A stretch of 64,000 nucleotides of DNA. It comes from Rhodococcus sp. KRD197. GTDB lineage: Bacteria > Actinomycetota > Actinomycetes > Mycobacteriales > Mycobacteriaceae. This document shows, piece by piece, positions 52,487 through 61,265 of this stretch. The position numbers were made by a program, and so were the translations under genes. The notes under the pieces were generated by a model that did no database searches, was not told the DNA's origin, and saw only the letters and a program-made list of their open reading frames with translations. Numbering within the stretch: the first letter of the stretch is position 1; each line of letters starts with the position of its first letter. Location: NCBI RefSeq assembly GCF_017168235.1, contig NZ_JABFAO010000004.1:717895-781894 (forward strand), given 5' to 3'.

Positions 52487-53929
52487 GTGGTTCTGGCGCA
52501 CCTGTCGGCAAAAGCGTTCGACTTCCATTCCATCAAGTCCGAATTCGATCTGCACGATGCGTTCTCGGCGGACGTTCTCGCAGAAGCTCGTTCGGCAACC
52601 GATCGCCATGCGTCCGATCGCCGCGACCGCACCGACATTCCCTTCGTGACCATCGACCCTCCAGGGTCGATGGATCTCGATCAGGCCGTGCACATCGAAA
52701 AGCTGGCGGCTGGATACCTACTGCATTACGCGATTGCAGACGTCGGCGCATTCGTTGCGCCGGAGGGCGCACTGGACATGCAGGCCCGTCAGCGAGGTCA
52801 GACGTTCTATCTTCCGGACGGTTCGATTCCGTTGCATCCTCGCGTGATGTCGGAGGGCTCGGCGAGTCTGCTTCCCGGCGAGAGCCGACCGGCGGCACTC
52901 TGGCGGATCGAGTTGGACGAAGCAGGTGAGCCAGTCTCCTGGAAGGTGACCAGGGCAACCGTCCGGTCGGTGGCGCGCTTCGATTACGCGCGGGTACAGG
53001 CTGATTTCGAGCAGGGGACGCCACACACGTCCATCGCGGCTCTCGGTGAGTTCGGTGCACTGCGAGCGCAGTCGGCGATCCGGCGCGGGGCGATCGACCT
53101 GACGTTGCCCGAGCAGGACGTGGTGAAAAACGGGAAGTCCTGGCACATCGAGCTACAGGCACGAACCGATGTCGACGCCTGGAACGCCGATGTTTCACTG
53201 CTGACGGGTATGTGTGCGGCGCGCACCATGCTCGACGCCGGTGTCGGACTTCTCCGGACGCTGCCGGCGGCGTCGGATGAGGCGGTCGAGACGCTGAAGT
53301 ACACCGCGGCGATCCTGGGAATCGGTTGGCCGGAGGGAGCGTCCGCCGGCGCTGTGCTTGCGTCGTTGCCGCGCGATGCACCCACCACGCTGGCGCTGAT
53401 GACGCGGGCGACCACTCTGCTGCGCGGAGCGGACTACGCAGCATTCGACGGCGATGTCCCCGAGCGCATCGAGCATTCAGGTATTGCCGCCCCCTACGCG
53501 CACGTGACGGCGCCGTTGCGCCGGCTCTCGGACCGCTTCGCGACAGAGATATGCCTCGCAGTCGGAGCAGGTGTGGACATCCCCGACTGGGTTCGGCGTG
53601 CGTTACCCGACCTCCCCGCAGCCATGCGGCGGTCGGATTCGACGGCGTCGAAAGTCGACAGGGCATGTATCGATCTGACCGAGGCGGTGATTCTGCACGA
53701 GCGCGTCGGTGAGCGCTTCTCGGCGGTGGTGCTGCGCGGCGCCGAGGGCAAACGGCCGGCGGAAGTATTCGTCGAATCACCCATCGTCATGGGCAAGTGC
53801 AACGGAGGGCCCCCGGAGGGGGAGCGGGTAACGGTGACGTTGACCGCGGCAGATATGGAGACCCGGCGGATCGAGTTCGGCTACGAGTCGGACGCCGACG
53901 CACAGCGGTCGGTTGCCTCGACCAAGTGA
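52487..53929 (+). CDS. RNB-domain ribonuclease
   Basis: 480-residue exoribonuclease of the RNase II/R superfamily with only the RNB catalytic domain and a short C-terminal S1-like part, no N-terminal cold-shock domains. Metal/catalytic motif: FVTIDPPGSMDLDQAVH near 47-63 (Asp residues), HYAIADVGAFV near 74, and SRPAALWRIEL near 128; the RNA-end motif HVTAPLRRLSDRFA near 340. Degrades RNA 3' to 5'. Start uncertain: GTG 52487 or TTG 52472 (after GAGGA). Overlaps the convergent iminopeptidase gene by 49 bp. Confidence 0.88.
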   Translation: MVLAHLSAKAFDFHSIKSEFDLHDAFSADVLAEARSATDRHASDRRDRTDIPFVTIDPPGSMDLDQAVHIEKLAAGYLLHYAIADVGAFVAPEGALDMQARQRGQTFYLPDGSIPLHPRVMSEGSASLLPGESRPAALWRIELDEAGEPVSWKVTRATVRSVARFDYARVQADFEQGTPHTSIAALGEFGALRAQSAIRRGAIDLTLPEQDVVKNGKSWHIELQARTDVDAWNADVSLLTGMCAARTMLDAGVGLLRTLPAASDEAVETLKYTAAILGIGWPEGASAGAVLASLPRDAPTTLALMTRATTLLRGADYAAFDGDVPERIEHSGIAAPYAHVTAPLRRLSDRFATEICLAVGAGVDIPDWVRRALPDLPAAMRRSDSTASKVDRACIDLTEAVILHERVGERFSAVVLRGAEGKRPAEVFVESPIVMGKCNGGPPEGERVTVTLTAADMETRRIEFGYESDADAQRSVASTK

Positions 53930-54864
53930 TGGACGATGCCGGGCTCGGAAGCGGAGTGCCCGGCGTCGTCGACCACGATCAACTCCGAGGACGGCCACGC
54001 CTTGTGCAGCTCCCACGCACTCGTTGCCGGACACACCACGTCATACCGACCCTGGACGATGACGCCGGGGATATCGGCCAGTAGGTGGGCGTCCGCGAGC
54101 AACTGGTTCTCGCGCAGAAATCCACTGTTGCGGAAATAGTGATTCTCGATTCCCGCGAAAGCCAACGCGAAACGTGGATCGGCGTTCTCCGCGATCTGAT
54201 CCGGCTGTGGTAGCAGGTAACTCGTCGCTGCCTCCCATGACGACCACGCGATCGCGGCCTCGGTCGCAACGTCACGGTCGTGGGAGTGCAACAGGCGGTG
54301 ATATGCCTCGACCAGATCGCCGTCTCGTTCCGTCTCGGGCACCGGTGCGAGGAACTTGTCCCACAGTTCTGGGAACATGTGGCCTGCTCCGCCGTTGTAG
54401 TACCAGTCGATCTCGCTGCGACGAAGCAGGAAGATGCCCCGCAGAATCAGATGCGTGACGCGATGTCGGTGGCTCTGGGCGTACACGAGGGACAGCGTCG
54501 ACCCCCAGGATCCGCCGAACACCAGCCAGCGTTCGACCGTGAGGAACTCCCGCAGTCTTTCGATATCGGCCACCAGATCAGCAGTGGTGTTGACCGTCAG
54601 ATCCGCTCCATCGGCAATGTGCGGAGTCGATCGTCCACAACCGCGCTGGTCGAACAGCACGATTCGATATCTGTCGGGATCGAAATAGCGACGCTGCGCC
54701 GGCCCGGTTCCGCCCCCGGGGCCGCCGTGCACGAACACAACTGGCTTACCGGCAGGATTCCCACTGGTTTCCCAGTAGATGCGTTGACCGTCGCCGACGT
54801 CGAGATGGCCCGCGTCGTACGGTTCGATCGGCGGATAGAGCTTGCGCGAGTAGCCTTCGGACAT
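53881..54864 (-). CDS. pip: Proline iminopeptidase
   Basis: 327-residue alpha/beta-hydrolase peptidase (S33) that removes N-terminal Pro. Oxyanion loop VFVHGGPGGGTGP near 41, DQRGCGRSTPH near 71, nucleophile Ser in FGGSWGSTLSL near 108, and catalytic His in DDAGHSASEPG near 300. Typical length and C-terminus. It is followed upstream by a lipoprotein gene, 2 bp away on the same strand, so they are likely co-transcribed. Confidence 0.95.
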   Translation of the reverse strand: MSEGYSRKLYPPIEPYDAGHLDVGDGQRIYWETSGNPAGKPVVFVHGGPGGGTGPAQRRYFDPDRYRIVLFDQRGCGRSTPHIADGADLTVNTTADLVADIERLREFLTVERWLVFGGSWGSTLSLVYAQSHRHRVTHLILRGIFLLRRSEIDWYYNGGAGHMFPELWDKFLAPVPETERDGDLVEAYHRLLHSHDRDVATEAAIAWSSWEAATSYLLPQPDQIAENADPRFALAFAGIENHYFRNSGFLRENQLLADAHLLADIPGVIVQGRYDVVCPATSAWELHKAWPSSELIVVDDAGHSASEPGIVHHLVEATDRCASASDS

Positions 54865-54866
54865 CC

Positions 54867-55322
54867 TCAGAACCCGACCAGTCCCGACGCGAGATCGGGA
54901 ATGTCGAGCGAACGCATCGCCTCTTCGCGAACCTCGGGGCACTGCGCCACCGTGATCTCGTCGACGATCGACCTGTCCTGCACGATCCGCAGGTTGATGA
55001 CCCCGCTCTGCGCAGCCCAGGTCTGAACGACGATGTTGAGGCCGCCGCGACCCAGCGTCGGGCCCTGAATCCGCCATTCCTGAAGCTGCTCTTCGAGATC
55101 GGAGCACAGCTGCAAGCGTTGCTGATCGGTGATCGTGTCGGCAGCAGCAGGAGCGGTGGTCACCGGCGACGCAGAGGCGGTGGTCGGCGTCGACGACTGC
55201 CCTGTGTTCGTGGTGTCGGTTCCGCATGCGCCGACGGTGACCGCGAGCGCGGCCACGCCCACGATGGAGACAACTGTGCGGGTGTACCTCTGGGGGGCTG
55301 GTTTGATGGCACCGAAGTTCAT
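54867..55322 (-). CDS. Putative lipoprotein
   Basis: 151-residue secreted lipoprotein: signal with basic start (RYTRT), hydrophobic VVSIVGVAALAVTV and lipobox VGAC (Cys33). A Thr/Ser/Pro-rich linker follows (TTNTGQSSTPTTASASPVTTAP), then a folded domain with two Cys (QLCSDL, AQCPEV) likely forming a disulfide. No family recognised. It precedes pip on the same strand. Confidence 0.8.
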   Translation of the reverse strand: MNFGAIKPAPQRYTRTVVSIVGVAALAVTVGACGTDTTNTGQSSTPTTASASPVTTAPAAADTITDQQRLQLCSDLEEQLQEWRIQGPTLGRGGLNIVVQTWAAQSGVINLRIVQDRSIVDEITVAQCPEVREEAMRSLDIPDLASGLVGF

Positions 55323-55343
55323 GCCGACGAGTGTGCCATCAGG

Positions 55344-56186
55344 TCAGTAGCTGTGCTCCGGGCCGGGGAATACACCGGTTCGGACCTCGGCGAGATACGC
55401 CGCAGCGGCGCTGCGCAACTCGTCGCCGACGTTGCCGAACTTCTTGACGAACTTCGCGGTCTTGCCGTTGGTGTAGCCCGCCATGTCCTGCCACACGAGC
55501 ACCTGGGCGTCGGTTTCGTTTCCGGCACCGATGCCGACGGTCGGAATGGTGAGCTTGCGGGTGACCTGTCCGGCGATGTCTGCGGGCACCATCTCCATGA
55601 CCACGGAGAACGCGCCGGCCTCCTGGACGGCAATGGCGTCGGCGACGAGCTGCTCCGAACCGTCGCCGCGGCCCTGCACTCGGAATCCGCCCAATCCGTT
55701 GACGCTCTGCGGGGTGAAGCCGATGTGCGCCATCACCGGGATGCCGGCAGCTGTGATGGCTGCGATCTGATCTGCCACACGCTCGCCTCCCTCCAGCTTC
55801 ACGGCGTTCGCGAGCCCCTCCTTCATGAAGCGCGTCGCGGTTGCCAGAGCCTGCTGCGGCGAGGATTCGTAGGTGCCGAACGGGAGATCTGCGATGACGA
55901 GAGCGTTGGGGGCGCCTCGTACGACGCCGCGGACCAGGGGCAGCAGCTCGTCGATGGTGATGGGCACGGTGGTGTCGTATCCGTAGACCACATTGGCTGC
56001 GGAGTCGCCCACCAGCAGAACAGGGACGCCGGCCTCCTCGAAGATGCGGGCGCTCGAATAGTCGTATGCAGTGAGCATTGCCCAGCGCTCACCCTCGGCT
56101 TTCATCTGCAGCAAATGATGCGTGCGTGTCTTGCGAGTGAGGGCGGAGACGGGCGCGTCGGTCGAACCGTAGACAGAATCGGACAT
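55344..56186 (-). CDS. panB: 3-methyl-2-oxobutanoate hydroxymethyltransferase
   Basis: 280-residue ketopantoate hydroxymethyltransferase, first step of pantothenate (CoA) synthesis from alpha-ketoisovalerate and methylene-tetrahydrofolate. Family motifs: [17 protein letters not shown] near 34, [16 protein letters not shown] near 54 (Mg2+ ligand Asp), LPFGTYE near 101, VKLEGG near 129 with the active Lys, and HIGFTPQS near 153. Orthologous in place to Rv2225. AAAGGGAC precedes the ATG. Confidence 0.97.
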   Translation of the reverse strand: MSDSVYGSTDAPVSALTRKTRTHHLLQMKAEGERWAMLTAYDYSSARIFEEAGVPVLLVGDSAANVVYGYDTTVPITIDELLPLVRGVVRGAPNALVIADLPFGTYESSPQQALATATRFMKEGLANAVKLEGGERVADQIAAITAAGIPVMAHIGFTPQSVNGLGGFRVQGRGDGSEQLVADAIAVQEAGAFSVVMEMVPADIAGQVTRKLTIPTVGIGAGNETDAQVLVWQDMAGYTNGKTAKFVKKFGNVGDELRSAAAAYLAEVRTGVFPGPEHSY

Positions 56187-56306
56187 CTTTGTCCCTTTCG
56201 GTTCCTCGAGGCCCGCCGTGCGGGTCCCCGGGATGTGGGGTTGATGACGTCACCCAGTCTGCCAGCCCCGCTCCTCTCGTCGATGGTGAGTTGGACGTGC
56301 AATTGG

Positions 56307-58031
56307 TCACACTTGCTGTGTGCCGACGCGCCAGTGGTTCGTGACTGGCATCCGTCGGTCCCGACCGAACGCCCGAGAAGTGATCTTGGTGCCGATGGGA
56401 TATTGCCTGCGCTTGTATTCGGCCGCGTCGACCTTGCGAACGATGTCCTCGACCGTGCCTCGATCGAAGCCCGCGGCGACGATGTCTTCGACGCTGCGAT
56501 CGAAGTCGACGTAGCGAGACAGGATGGCATCCAACACGTCGTAATCGGGCAGAGAATCGGTGTCGAGCTGATCGGGCCGTAATTCGGCCGACGGTGGTTT
56601 GTCGATGCTGCCCGCGGGAATCGGTGGCACTTCGCCGCGGTGCACTGCTTCGTTGTTTCGCCATCGAGCAAGTGCCCAGACCATCGATTTCGGGACGTCC
56701 TTGATCGGGGCGAAGCCGCCCACCGCGTCGCCGTAGATGGTCGAGTAGCCGACCGCCAACTCGGACTTGTTGCCGGTCGCGAGGACGAGGTGGCCTGCCG
56801 AATTGGACAGGGCCATCAATGTCATTCCGCGGCAGCGGGCCTGAATGTTCTCCTCGGCGAGGCCCTCGAGTGTCAGCTGGTCGACGAAGGCATCGACCAT
56901 GGCAGCGATGGGCTCCGTTCTGAAGTGAATACCGGTGCTGCGAGCAAGTTCATCGGCGTCGGTGCGTGAATGGTCCGAGGAGTACTTCGACGGCATCGAC
57001 ACTCCGTGCACCGCGTCGCTGCCGAGTGCGTCGACGGCGACGGCAGCGACCACCGCGGAGTCGATTCCACCGGACAGGCCGAGGGCCACCGAGGTGAAAC
57101 CGTTCTTGTGCACATAGTCCCGAAGGCCTGTGACGAGGGCGCTCCAAACCAGGTCCTCGTCCGGACGCGGCGGCGCCACAGACATCGGGGTTCGGTCCCA
57201 TCCACGGACGATCAGATCGGGCAGGGTGTGTCGATCGACGCTCCAGCCGGGAACGTGATCCTGGTTCGATCCTGGAGCCCCCCGCGGGGCGACGTCGACA
57301 CAGAGCAGGTGTTCGGCGAATTCCGGGGCACGTCCGAGCAGCGTGCCGTCTGCTGCGAGGACGAGGCTTCCGCCGTCGAAGACGAGTTCGTCCTGTCCGC
57401 CGACAAGGTTGGTGTACGCGATGGGCACACCGGCCTCGGCTGCGCGCCGTTCGACGATGGACCGACGAACGGCACTCTTGCCGCGTTCGTACGGGCTGGC
57501 GTTCAAACACAACAACAGGTCGACTCCGGCAGCCGCATACGCAGGCACCGGGCCACCGGGCTGCCAGATGTCCTCGCATACCACCACGCCCAGGCGGAAC
57601 CCGTTCACCTCGGTGATGCTCAGGCGCGAACCGGGTGCGAAGTACCGCAGTTCGTCGAAGACTCGATACGTGGGCAAAGCGTGCTTGTCGTATCGGGAGA
57701 GAACAGCGCCGCCGAACAGTACGGCGGCGCTGTTCCGCGAGCCGGCCTGGTCGCGATCGAGATATCCGACGACGACGACCGTGTCACCGCAGCCGGAACG
57801 GTCGAGCGTGATCGCGAGTTCCTCGAGAGCCTGCTTCGAAGCTCGGGCGAACGACGGGCGCAAAGCGAGATCCTCGACGGGGTAGCCCGTCACCGCCATC
57901 TCGGGGAACAAGACGACCTGGGCGCCTTCCTGTGCGGCGCGCGAGGCCCACGAGGCGATGAGCGCGCAATTGCCGGGCAGGTCGCCGACGGTGGAATTGA
58001 TCTGGGCGAGGGCGACTCTCAATGCCTGCAC
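56307..58031 (-). CDS. nadE: Glutamine-dependent NAD+ synthetase
   Basis: 574-residue cytoplasmic enzyme making NAD+ from deamido-NAD+, ATP and glutamine. The N-terminal carbon-nitrogen hydrolase domain has the catalytic Glu in VVLFPEMAVTGYP, Lys in RYDKHALP and Cys in VVCEDIWQPGGP. The C-terminal synthetase domain has the ATP pyrophosphatase loop LGLSGGIDSAVV near 295. It is about 100 residues shorter than the M. tuberculosis enzyme (679) and belongs to the shorter class. GTG 58031 is fixed by TAGGCT 7 nt upstream; the open frame beyond (to 59627) is the antisense of the neighbour. Confidence 0.95.
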   Translation of the reverse strand: MQALRVALAQINSTVGDLPGNCALIASWASRAAQEGAQVVLFPEMAVTGYPVEDLALRPSFARASKQALEELAITLDRSGCGDTVVVVGYLDRDQAGSRNSAAVLFGGAVLSRYDKHALPTYRVFDELRYFAPGSRLSITEVNGFRLGVVVCEDIWQPGGPVPAYAAAGVDLLLCLNASPYERGKSAVRRSIVERRAAEAGVPIAYTNLVGGQDELVFDGGSLVLAADGTLLGRAPEFAEHLLCVDVAPRGAPGSNQDHVPGWSVDRHTLPDLIVRGWDRTPMSVAPPRPDEDLVWSALVTGLRDYVHKNGFTSVALGLSGGIDSAVVAAVAVDALGSDAVHGVSMPSKYSSDHSRTDADELARSTGIHFRTEPIAAMVDAFVDQLTLEGLAEENIQARCRGMTLMALSNSAGHLVLATGNKSELAVGYSTIYGDAVGGFAPIKDVPKSMVWALARWRNNEAVHRGEVPPIPAGSIDKPPSAELRPDQLDTDSLPDYDVLDAILSRYVDFDRSVEDIVAAGFDRGTVEDIVRKVDAAEYKRRQYPIGTKITSRAFGRDRRMPVTNHWRVGTQQV

Positions 58032-58038
58032 GAATCGA

Positions 58039-58044
58039 AGCCTA
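58039..58044 (-). promoter_or_regulatory. Leaderless -10 of nadE (TAGGCT)
   Basis: Ends 7 nt before GTG 58031. Confidence 0.5.
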
Positions 58045-58142
58045 GCGTGGGTGGGCCAGAGCAGAGTTGTGGACGCTCGTGCCTCCACCTCTGGCACCAT
58101 CACCTGCATGAGATGTACGCGCAGAGTGCGGTGGCAGCGGAG

Positions 58143-59720
58143 ATGATCGCGTTCGCACGGGCGAGGGTGACGACGCGATTGGTGGCGGTGCTCGGCGCCG
58201 CGGCGTTGGCAGCGACGGGATGTGCCGTCGACCGAACGATCGAGGGCGTGGCCGAGTCGGAGGCGGGTGCCGAGTTCCCGCCGGGAGCGGGCGTCGTACC
58301 CGACGGCCTGGAACAGTTCTACACACAGGAACTCGACTGGGGGTCGTGCGAGAGCTTCAGCACCGACGGCACCGTCCTGCCGTCCTCGGTCTCCTGCGCG
58401 TACGTGAGCGTTCCGCTCGATTACGAGGACCCGGCCGGCGAGACGGCGAGCATCGCCATCTCGCGGTCGGAAGCGGCAGGGAAGAAGATCGGTTCGATCT
58501 TGTTCAACCCCGGCGGCCCCGGGTCGTCGGGGCTCTATCTCGCCACCCAGGCCGAGAGCTCGGACATTTCCGACCGGTTCGATCGGATCGGCTTCGACCC
58601 TCGCGGTATCGGCGCGTCGACACCCGCCATTCGGTGTCTTACCGCGGAGGAGATCGACCGGGAACGTCGCGAACCCGAAGTCGACCTCTCGCCCGAGGGC
58701 ATCGCCGAGCAGGAAACGGACCACCGCGAGTACGTCGAGCAGTGTGTGGAACGGACCGGCGCCGAGGTTCTCGAGCATGTGGGCACCCGCGAGGTCGTGC
58801 GCGATATGGACGTCATCAGGTCTGTCCTCGGCGATGAGAAATTGACTTACGTGGGGTACTCGTACGGCACCCGGATCGGCACCGCCTACGCGGAGGCGTT
58901 CGGTGGCAATGTCCGCGCGATGGTGCTCGACGGCGCACTCGACCCCGAGCAGAGCCCCGTCGACGAGGCCATCGACCAGGGGGCGGCGTTTCAAGCGGCC
59001 TTCGATGCTTTCGCAGAAGATTGCGTTCTCACCGGCCGATGCCCGCTCGGAAACGATCCGGCCGATGCGAGCAGCAGCTTCCGAGAGCTCGTCGACCCTC
59101 TGATCGAGACGCCCGCCGCCACCACTGATCCGCGCGGCCTCAGTTACGACGACGCGATAACCGGGGTGCAGCAGGCGTTGTATTCGCAGAGTCTGTGGCG
59201 GCTTCTGCGCGCGGGCCTCAACGAACTGAGTGAGGGGCGCGGTGACACCTTGCTCCGCCTCGCGGACACGTACCAGGGCCGACTCGAAGATGGCACTTAC
59301 TCCAATCTCGACGACGCGTTCAACGCCATTCGCTGCGTCGACGATCCGCCGACGACCGATCGAGCCGAGGCCGGGGAAGCGGACCGTCGCTACCGCGAGG
59401 CGGCACCGTTCCTGGACGACGGACTCGGCACGGGAGCGGCGCCCCTCGATGTCTGCGCGTTCTGGCCGGTGCCCAACACCGGAAGCCCGGGGACAGTCAC
59501 GGTCTCTGGTCTTCCGACGCTCGTGGTGGTCTCGACGACATTCGACCCTGCCACGCCCTACCAAGCCGGCGTCGAGCTGGCACGGCAGCTCGACGCAGAC
59601 CTGGTGACATTCGACGGCACACAGCACACCGTGGCGTTCTCCGGAGTGGCGTGCATAGACGGACCAGTGGTCGAGTACCTCGTGAATCTGACCCCGCCAG
59701 GTAACGATTTGGTGTGCTGA
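58143..59720 (+). CDS. caeA: Hip1/CaeA-like lipoprotein serine protease (alpha/beta hydrolase)
   Basis: 525-residue cell-envelope protease of the tripeptidyl-aminopeptidase type, similar to Rv2224c (Hip1/CaeA), and in the same place next to glnA2. Signal peptide with lipobox AATGC (Cys27). Catalytic Ser240 in VGYSYGTRIG; Asp in TTFDPATPYQ; His in DGTQHTVAF near 500; oxyanion segment LFNPGGPGSSG near 120-130. Disulfide Cys pairs are typical of the exported protein. In mycobacteria it cleaves GroEL2 and affects the envelope. ATG 58143; GTG 58167 is an alternative giving a shorter signal peptide. Confidence 0.92.
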   Translation: MIAFARARVTTRLVAVLGAAALAATGCAVDRTIEGVAESEAGAEFPPGAGVVPDGLEQFYTQELDWGSCESFSTDGTVLPSSVSCAYVSVPLDYEDPAGETASIAISRSEAAGKKIGSILFNPGGPGSSGLYLATQAESSDISDRFDRIGFDPRGIGASTPAIRCLTAEEIDRERREPEVDLSPEGIAEQETDHREYVEQCVERTGAEVLEHVGTREVVRDMDVIRSVLGDEKLTYVGYSYGTRIGTAYAEAFGGNVRAMVLDGALDPEQSPVDEAIDQGAAFQAAFDAFAEDCVLTGRCPLGNDPADASSSFRELVDPLIETPAATTDPRGLSYDDAITGVQQALYSQSLWRLLRAGLNELSEGRGDTLLRLADTYQGRLEDGTYSNLDDAFNAIRCVDDPPTTDRAEAGEADRRYREAAPFLDDGLGTGAAPLDVCAFWPVPNTGSPGTVTVSGLPTLVVVSTTFDPATPYQAGVELARQLDADLVTFDGTQHTVAFSGVACIDGPVVEYLVNLTPPGNDLVC

Positions 59721-59781
59721 AGGTGCTCACACCGGCGTTGGACCTGGTGAGACATGTCGGAAGTGAGACCGAATTCACCAT

Positions 59782-59797
59782 GTAACACAGATTTAAC
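59782..59797 (+). promoter_or_regulatory. Possible GlnR box upstream of glnA2
   Basis: GTAAC-N6-TTAAC resembles the actinobacterial GlnR motif GTNAC-N6-GAAAC with one to two mismatches and overlaps the -35 zone of the glnA2 promoter. Confidence 0.35.
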
Positions 59798-59807
59798 GCC
59801 GTTTGCT

Positions 59808-59813
59808 TACTCT
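59808..59813 (+). promoter_or_regulatory. Leaderless -10 of glnA2 (TACTCT)
   Basis: Ends 7 nt before ATG 59821. Confidence 0.5.
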
Positions 59814-59820
59814 CGCGGAC

Positions 59821-61161
59821 ATGGATCGCCAAAAGGAATTCGTGCTCCGGACTCTGGAGGAGCGCGACATCCGCTTCGTCCGCCTGTGGTTCACCGATGT
59901 CCTCGGTTACCTGAAATCGGTGGCCATCGCGCCGGCCGAACTCGAGGGTGCCTTCGACGAGGGCATCGGCTTCGATGGCAGCGCGATCGAGGGGTTCTCG
60001 CGTGTTTCGGAAGCGGACACCGTCGCGAAACCCGACCCGTCGACGTTCCAGATCCTGCCGTGGGCCACGAGCAAGGGCCACCAGCACTCCGCGCGCATGT
60101 TCTGCGATATCGCGATGCCCGACGGCTCGCCGTCCTGGGCCGACTCGCGCCACGTTCTGCGTCGCCAGCTGAGCAAGGCAGCCGACCTCGGTTTCAGCTG
60201 CTACGTCCATCCGGAGATCGAGTTCTTCCTGCTCAAGGACAGCCCCGAGGACGGCACACCGCCGACGCCGGCAGACAACGGTGGCTACTTCGACCAGGCC
60301 GTCCACGACTCGGCGCCCAACTTCCGCCGTCACGCGATCGACGCACTCGAGTCGATGGGCATCTCCGTGGAATTCAGTCACCACGAGACTGCGCCCGGAC
60401 AACAGGAGATCGATCTTCGGTACGCCGACGCCTTGTCGATGGCGGACAACATCATGACTTTCCGCTACGTGGTCAAGGAAGTCGCGATCGAGGAGGGTGT
60501 GCGGGCAACGTTCATGCCCAAACCCTTCAGCGACCAGGCGGGGTCGGCGATGCACACCCATATGAGCCTGTTCGAGGGCGACACCAACGCCTTCCACAAC
60601 CCGGACGACCCGATGCAACTGTCGGAGACCGGCAAATCGTTCATCGCAGGCATTCTCGAGCACGCCAACGAGATCAGTGCCGTGACCAACCAGTGGGTCA
60701 ACTCCTACAAGCGGCTCGTTCGCGGCGGCGAGGCACCCACGGCTGCGTCCTGGGGCCCGGCCAACCGCTCTGCCCTGATCCGCGTACCGATGTACACCCC
60801 GAACAAGGCCTCCTCGCGGCGCGTGGAAATCCGCAGTCCTGACTCCGCCTGCAACCCGTACCTCGCGTTCGCGGTACTGCTGGCAGCCGGCTTGCGCGGA
60901 ATCGAGAAGGGCTACACGCTTCCTCCCGAGGCCGAGGAAGACGTGTGGGCTCTGACCACTGCGGAGCGGCGCGCAATGGGTTACAAGGAACTTCCCGGCA
61001 GCCTCGATCAGGCCCTGAACGCGATGGAGAATTCCGAACTCGTCGCTGAAGCGCTGGGTGAGCATGTCTTCGACTTCTTCCTGCGCAACAAGCGTCGCGA
61101 GTGGGAGGAATACCGCAGCCACGTCACCCCGTACGAGCTCAAGGCCTACCTGGGGTTGTGA
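59821..61161 (+). CDS. glnA2: Glutamine synthetase family enzyme GlnA2
   Basis: 446 residues, the same length as Rv2222c. Glutamine synthetase fold: N-terminal beta-Grasp with GIGFDGSAIEGFS near 47, catalytic domain with YVHPEIEFFL near 133 (Glu metal ligands), SHHETAPGQQEID near 184 and KPFSDQAGSAMHTHMSL near 236, ATP site ANRSALIRVPMY near 310, and RSPDSACNPYLA near 338. It is the GlnA2 subtype; the adenylylation Tyr motif of GlnA1 is absent. May make glutamine or gamma-glutamyl-polyamines. Its own leaderless-type promoter and a GlnR-like site lie upstream; glnE follows. Confidence 0.95.
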   Translation: MDRQKEFVLRTLEERDIRFVRLWFTDVLGYLKSVAIAPAELEGAFDEGIGFDGSAIEGFSRVSEADTVAKPDPSTFQILPWATSKGHQHSARMFCDIAMPDGSPSWADSRHVLRRQLSKAADLGFSCYVHPEIEFFLLKDSPEDGTPPTPADNGGYFDQAVHDSAPNFRRHAIDALESMGISVEFSHHETAPGQQEIDLRYADALSMADNIMTFRYVVKEVAIEEGVRATFMPKPFSDQAGSAMHTHMSLFEGDTNAFHNPDDPMQLSETGKSFIAGILEHANEISAVTNQWVNSYKRLVRGGEAPTAASWGPANRSALIRVPMYTPNKASSRRVEIRSPDSACNPYLAFAVLLAAGLRGIEKGYTLPPEAEEDVWALTTAERRAMGYKELPGSLDQALNAMENSELVAEALGEHVFDFFLRNKRREWEEYRSHVTPYELKAYLGL

Positions 61162-61265
61162 CGATTGCACACCTCGATGGGTTAGGTTCTACCTCGATCG
61201 GTTCGAGGAATTCACACCCGCGATAAGGTGAAATCTGTGTCACGTCAGAGTCCGGGGGTGCGCTG

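Noticed and set aside
56307..59627. 1106-residue frame suggesting a nadE fusion
   Set aside because: The extra 530 residues before the NAD synthetase start are antisense to the Hip1-like gene. A leaderless -10 fixes the start at 58031.
56970..59720. 916-residue frame suggesting a long Hip1-like protein
   Set aside because: The first ~390 residues are antisense to nadE; the signal peptide with lipobox begins at 58143.
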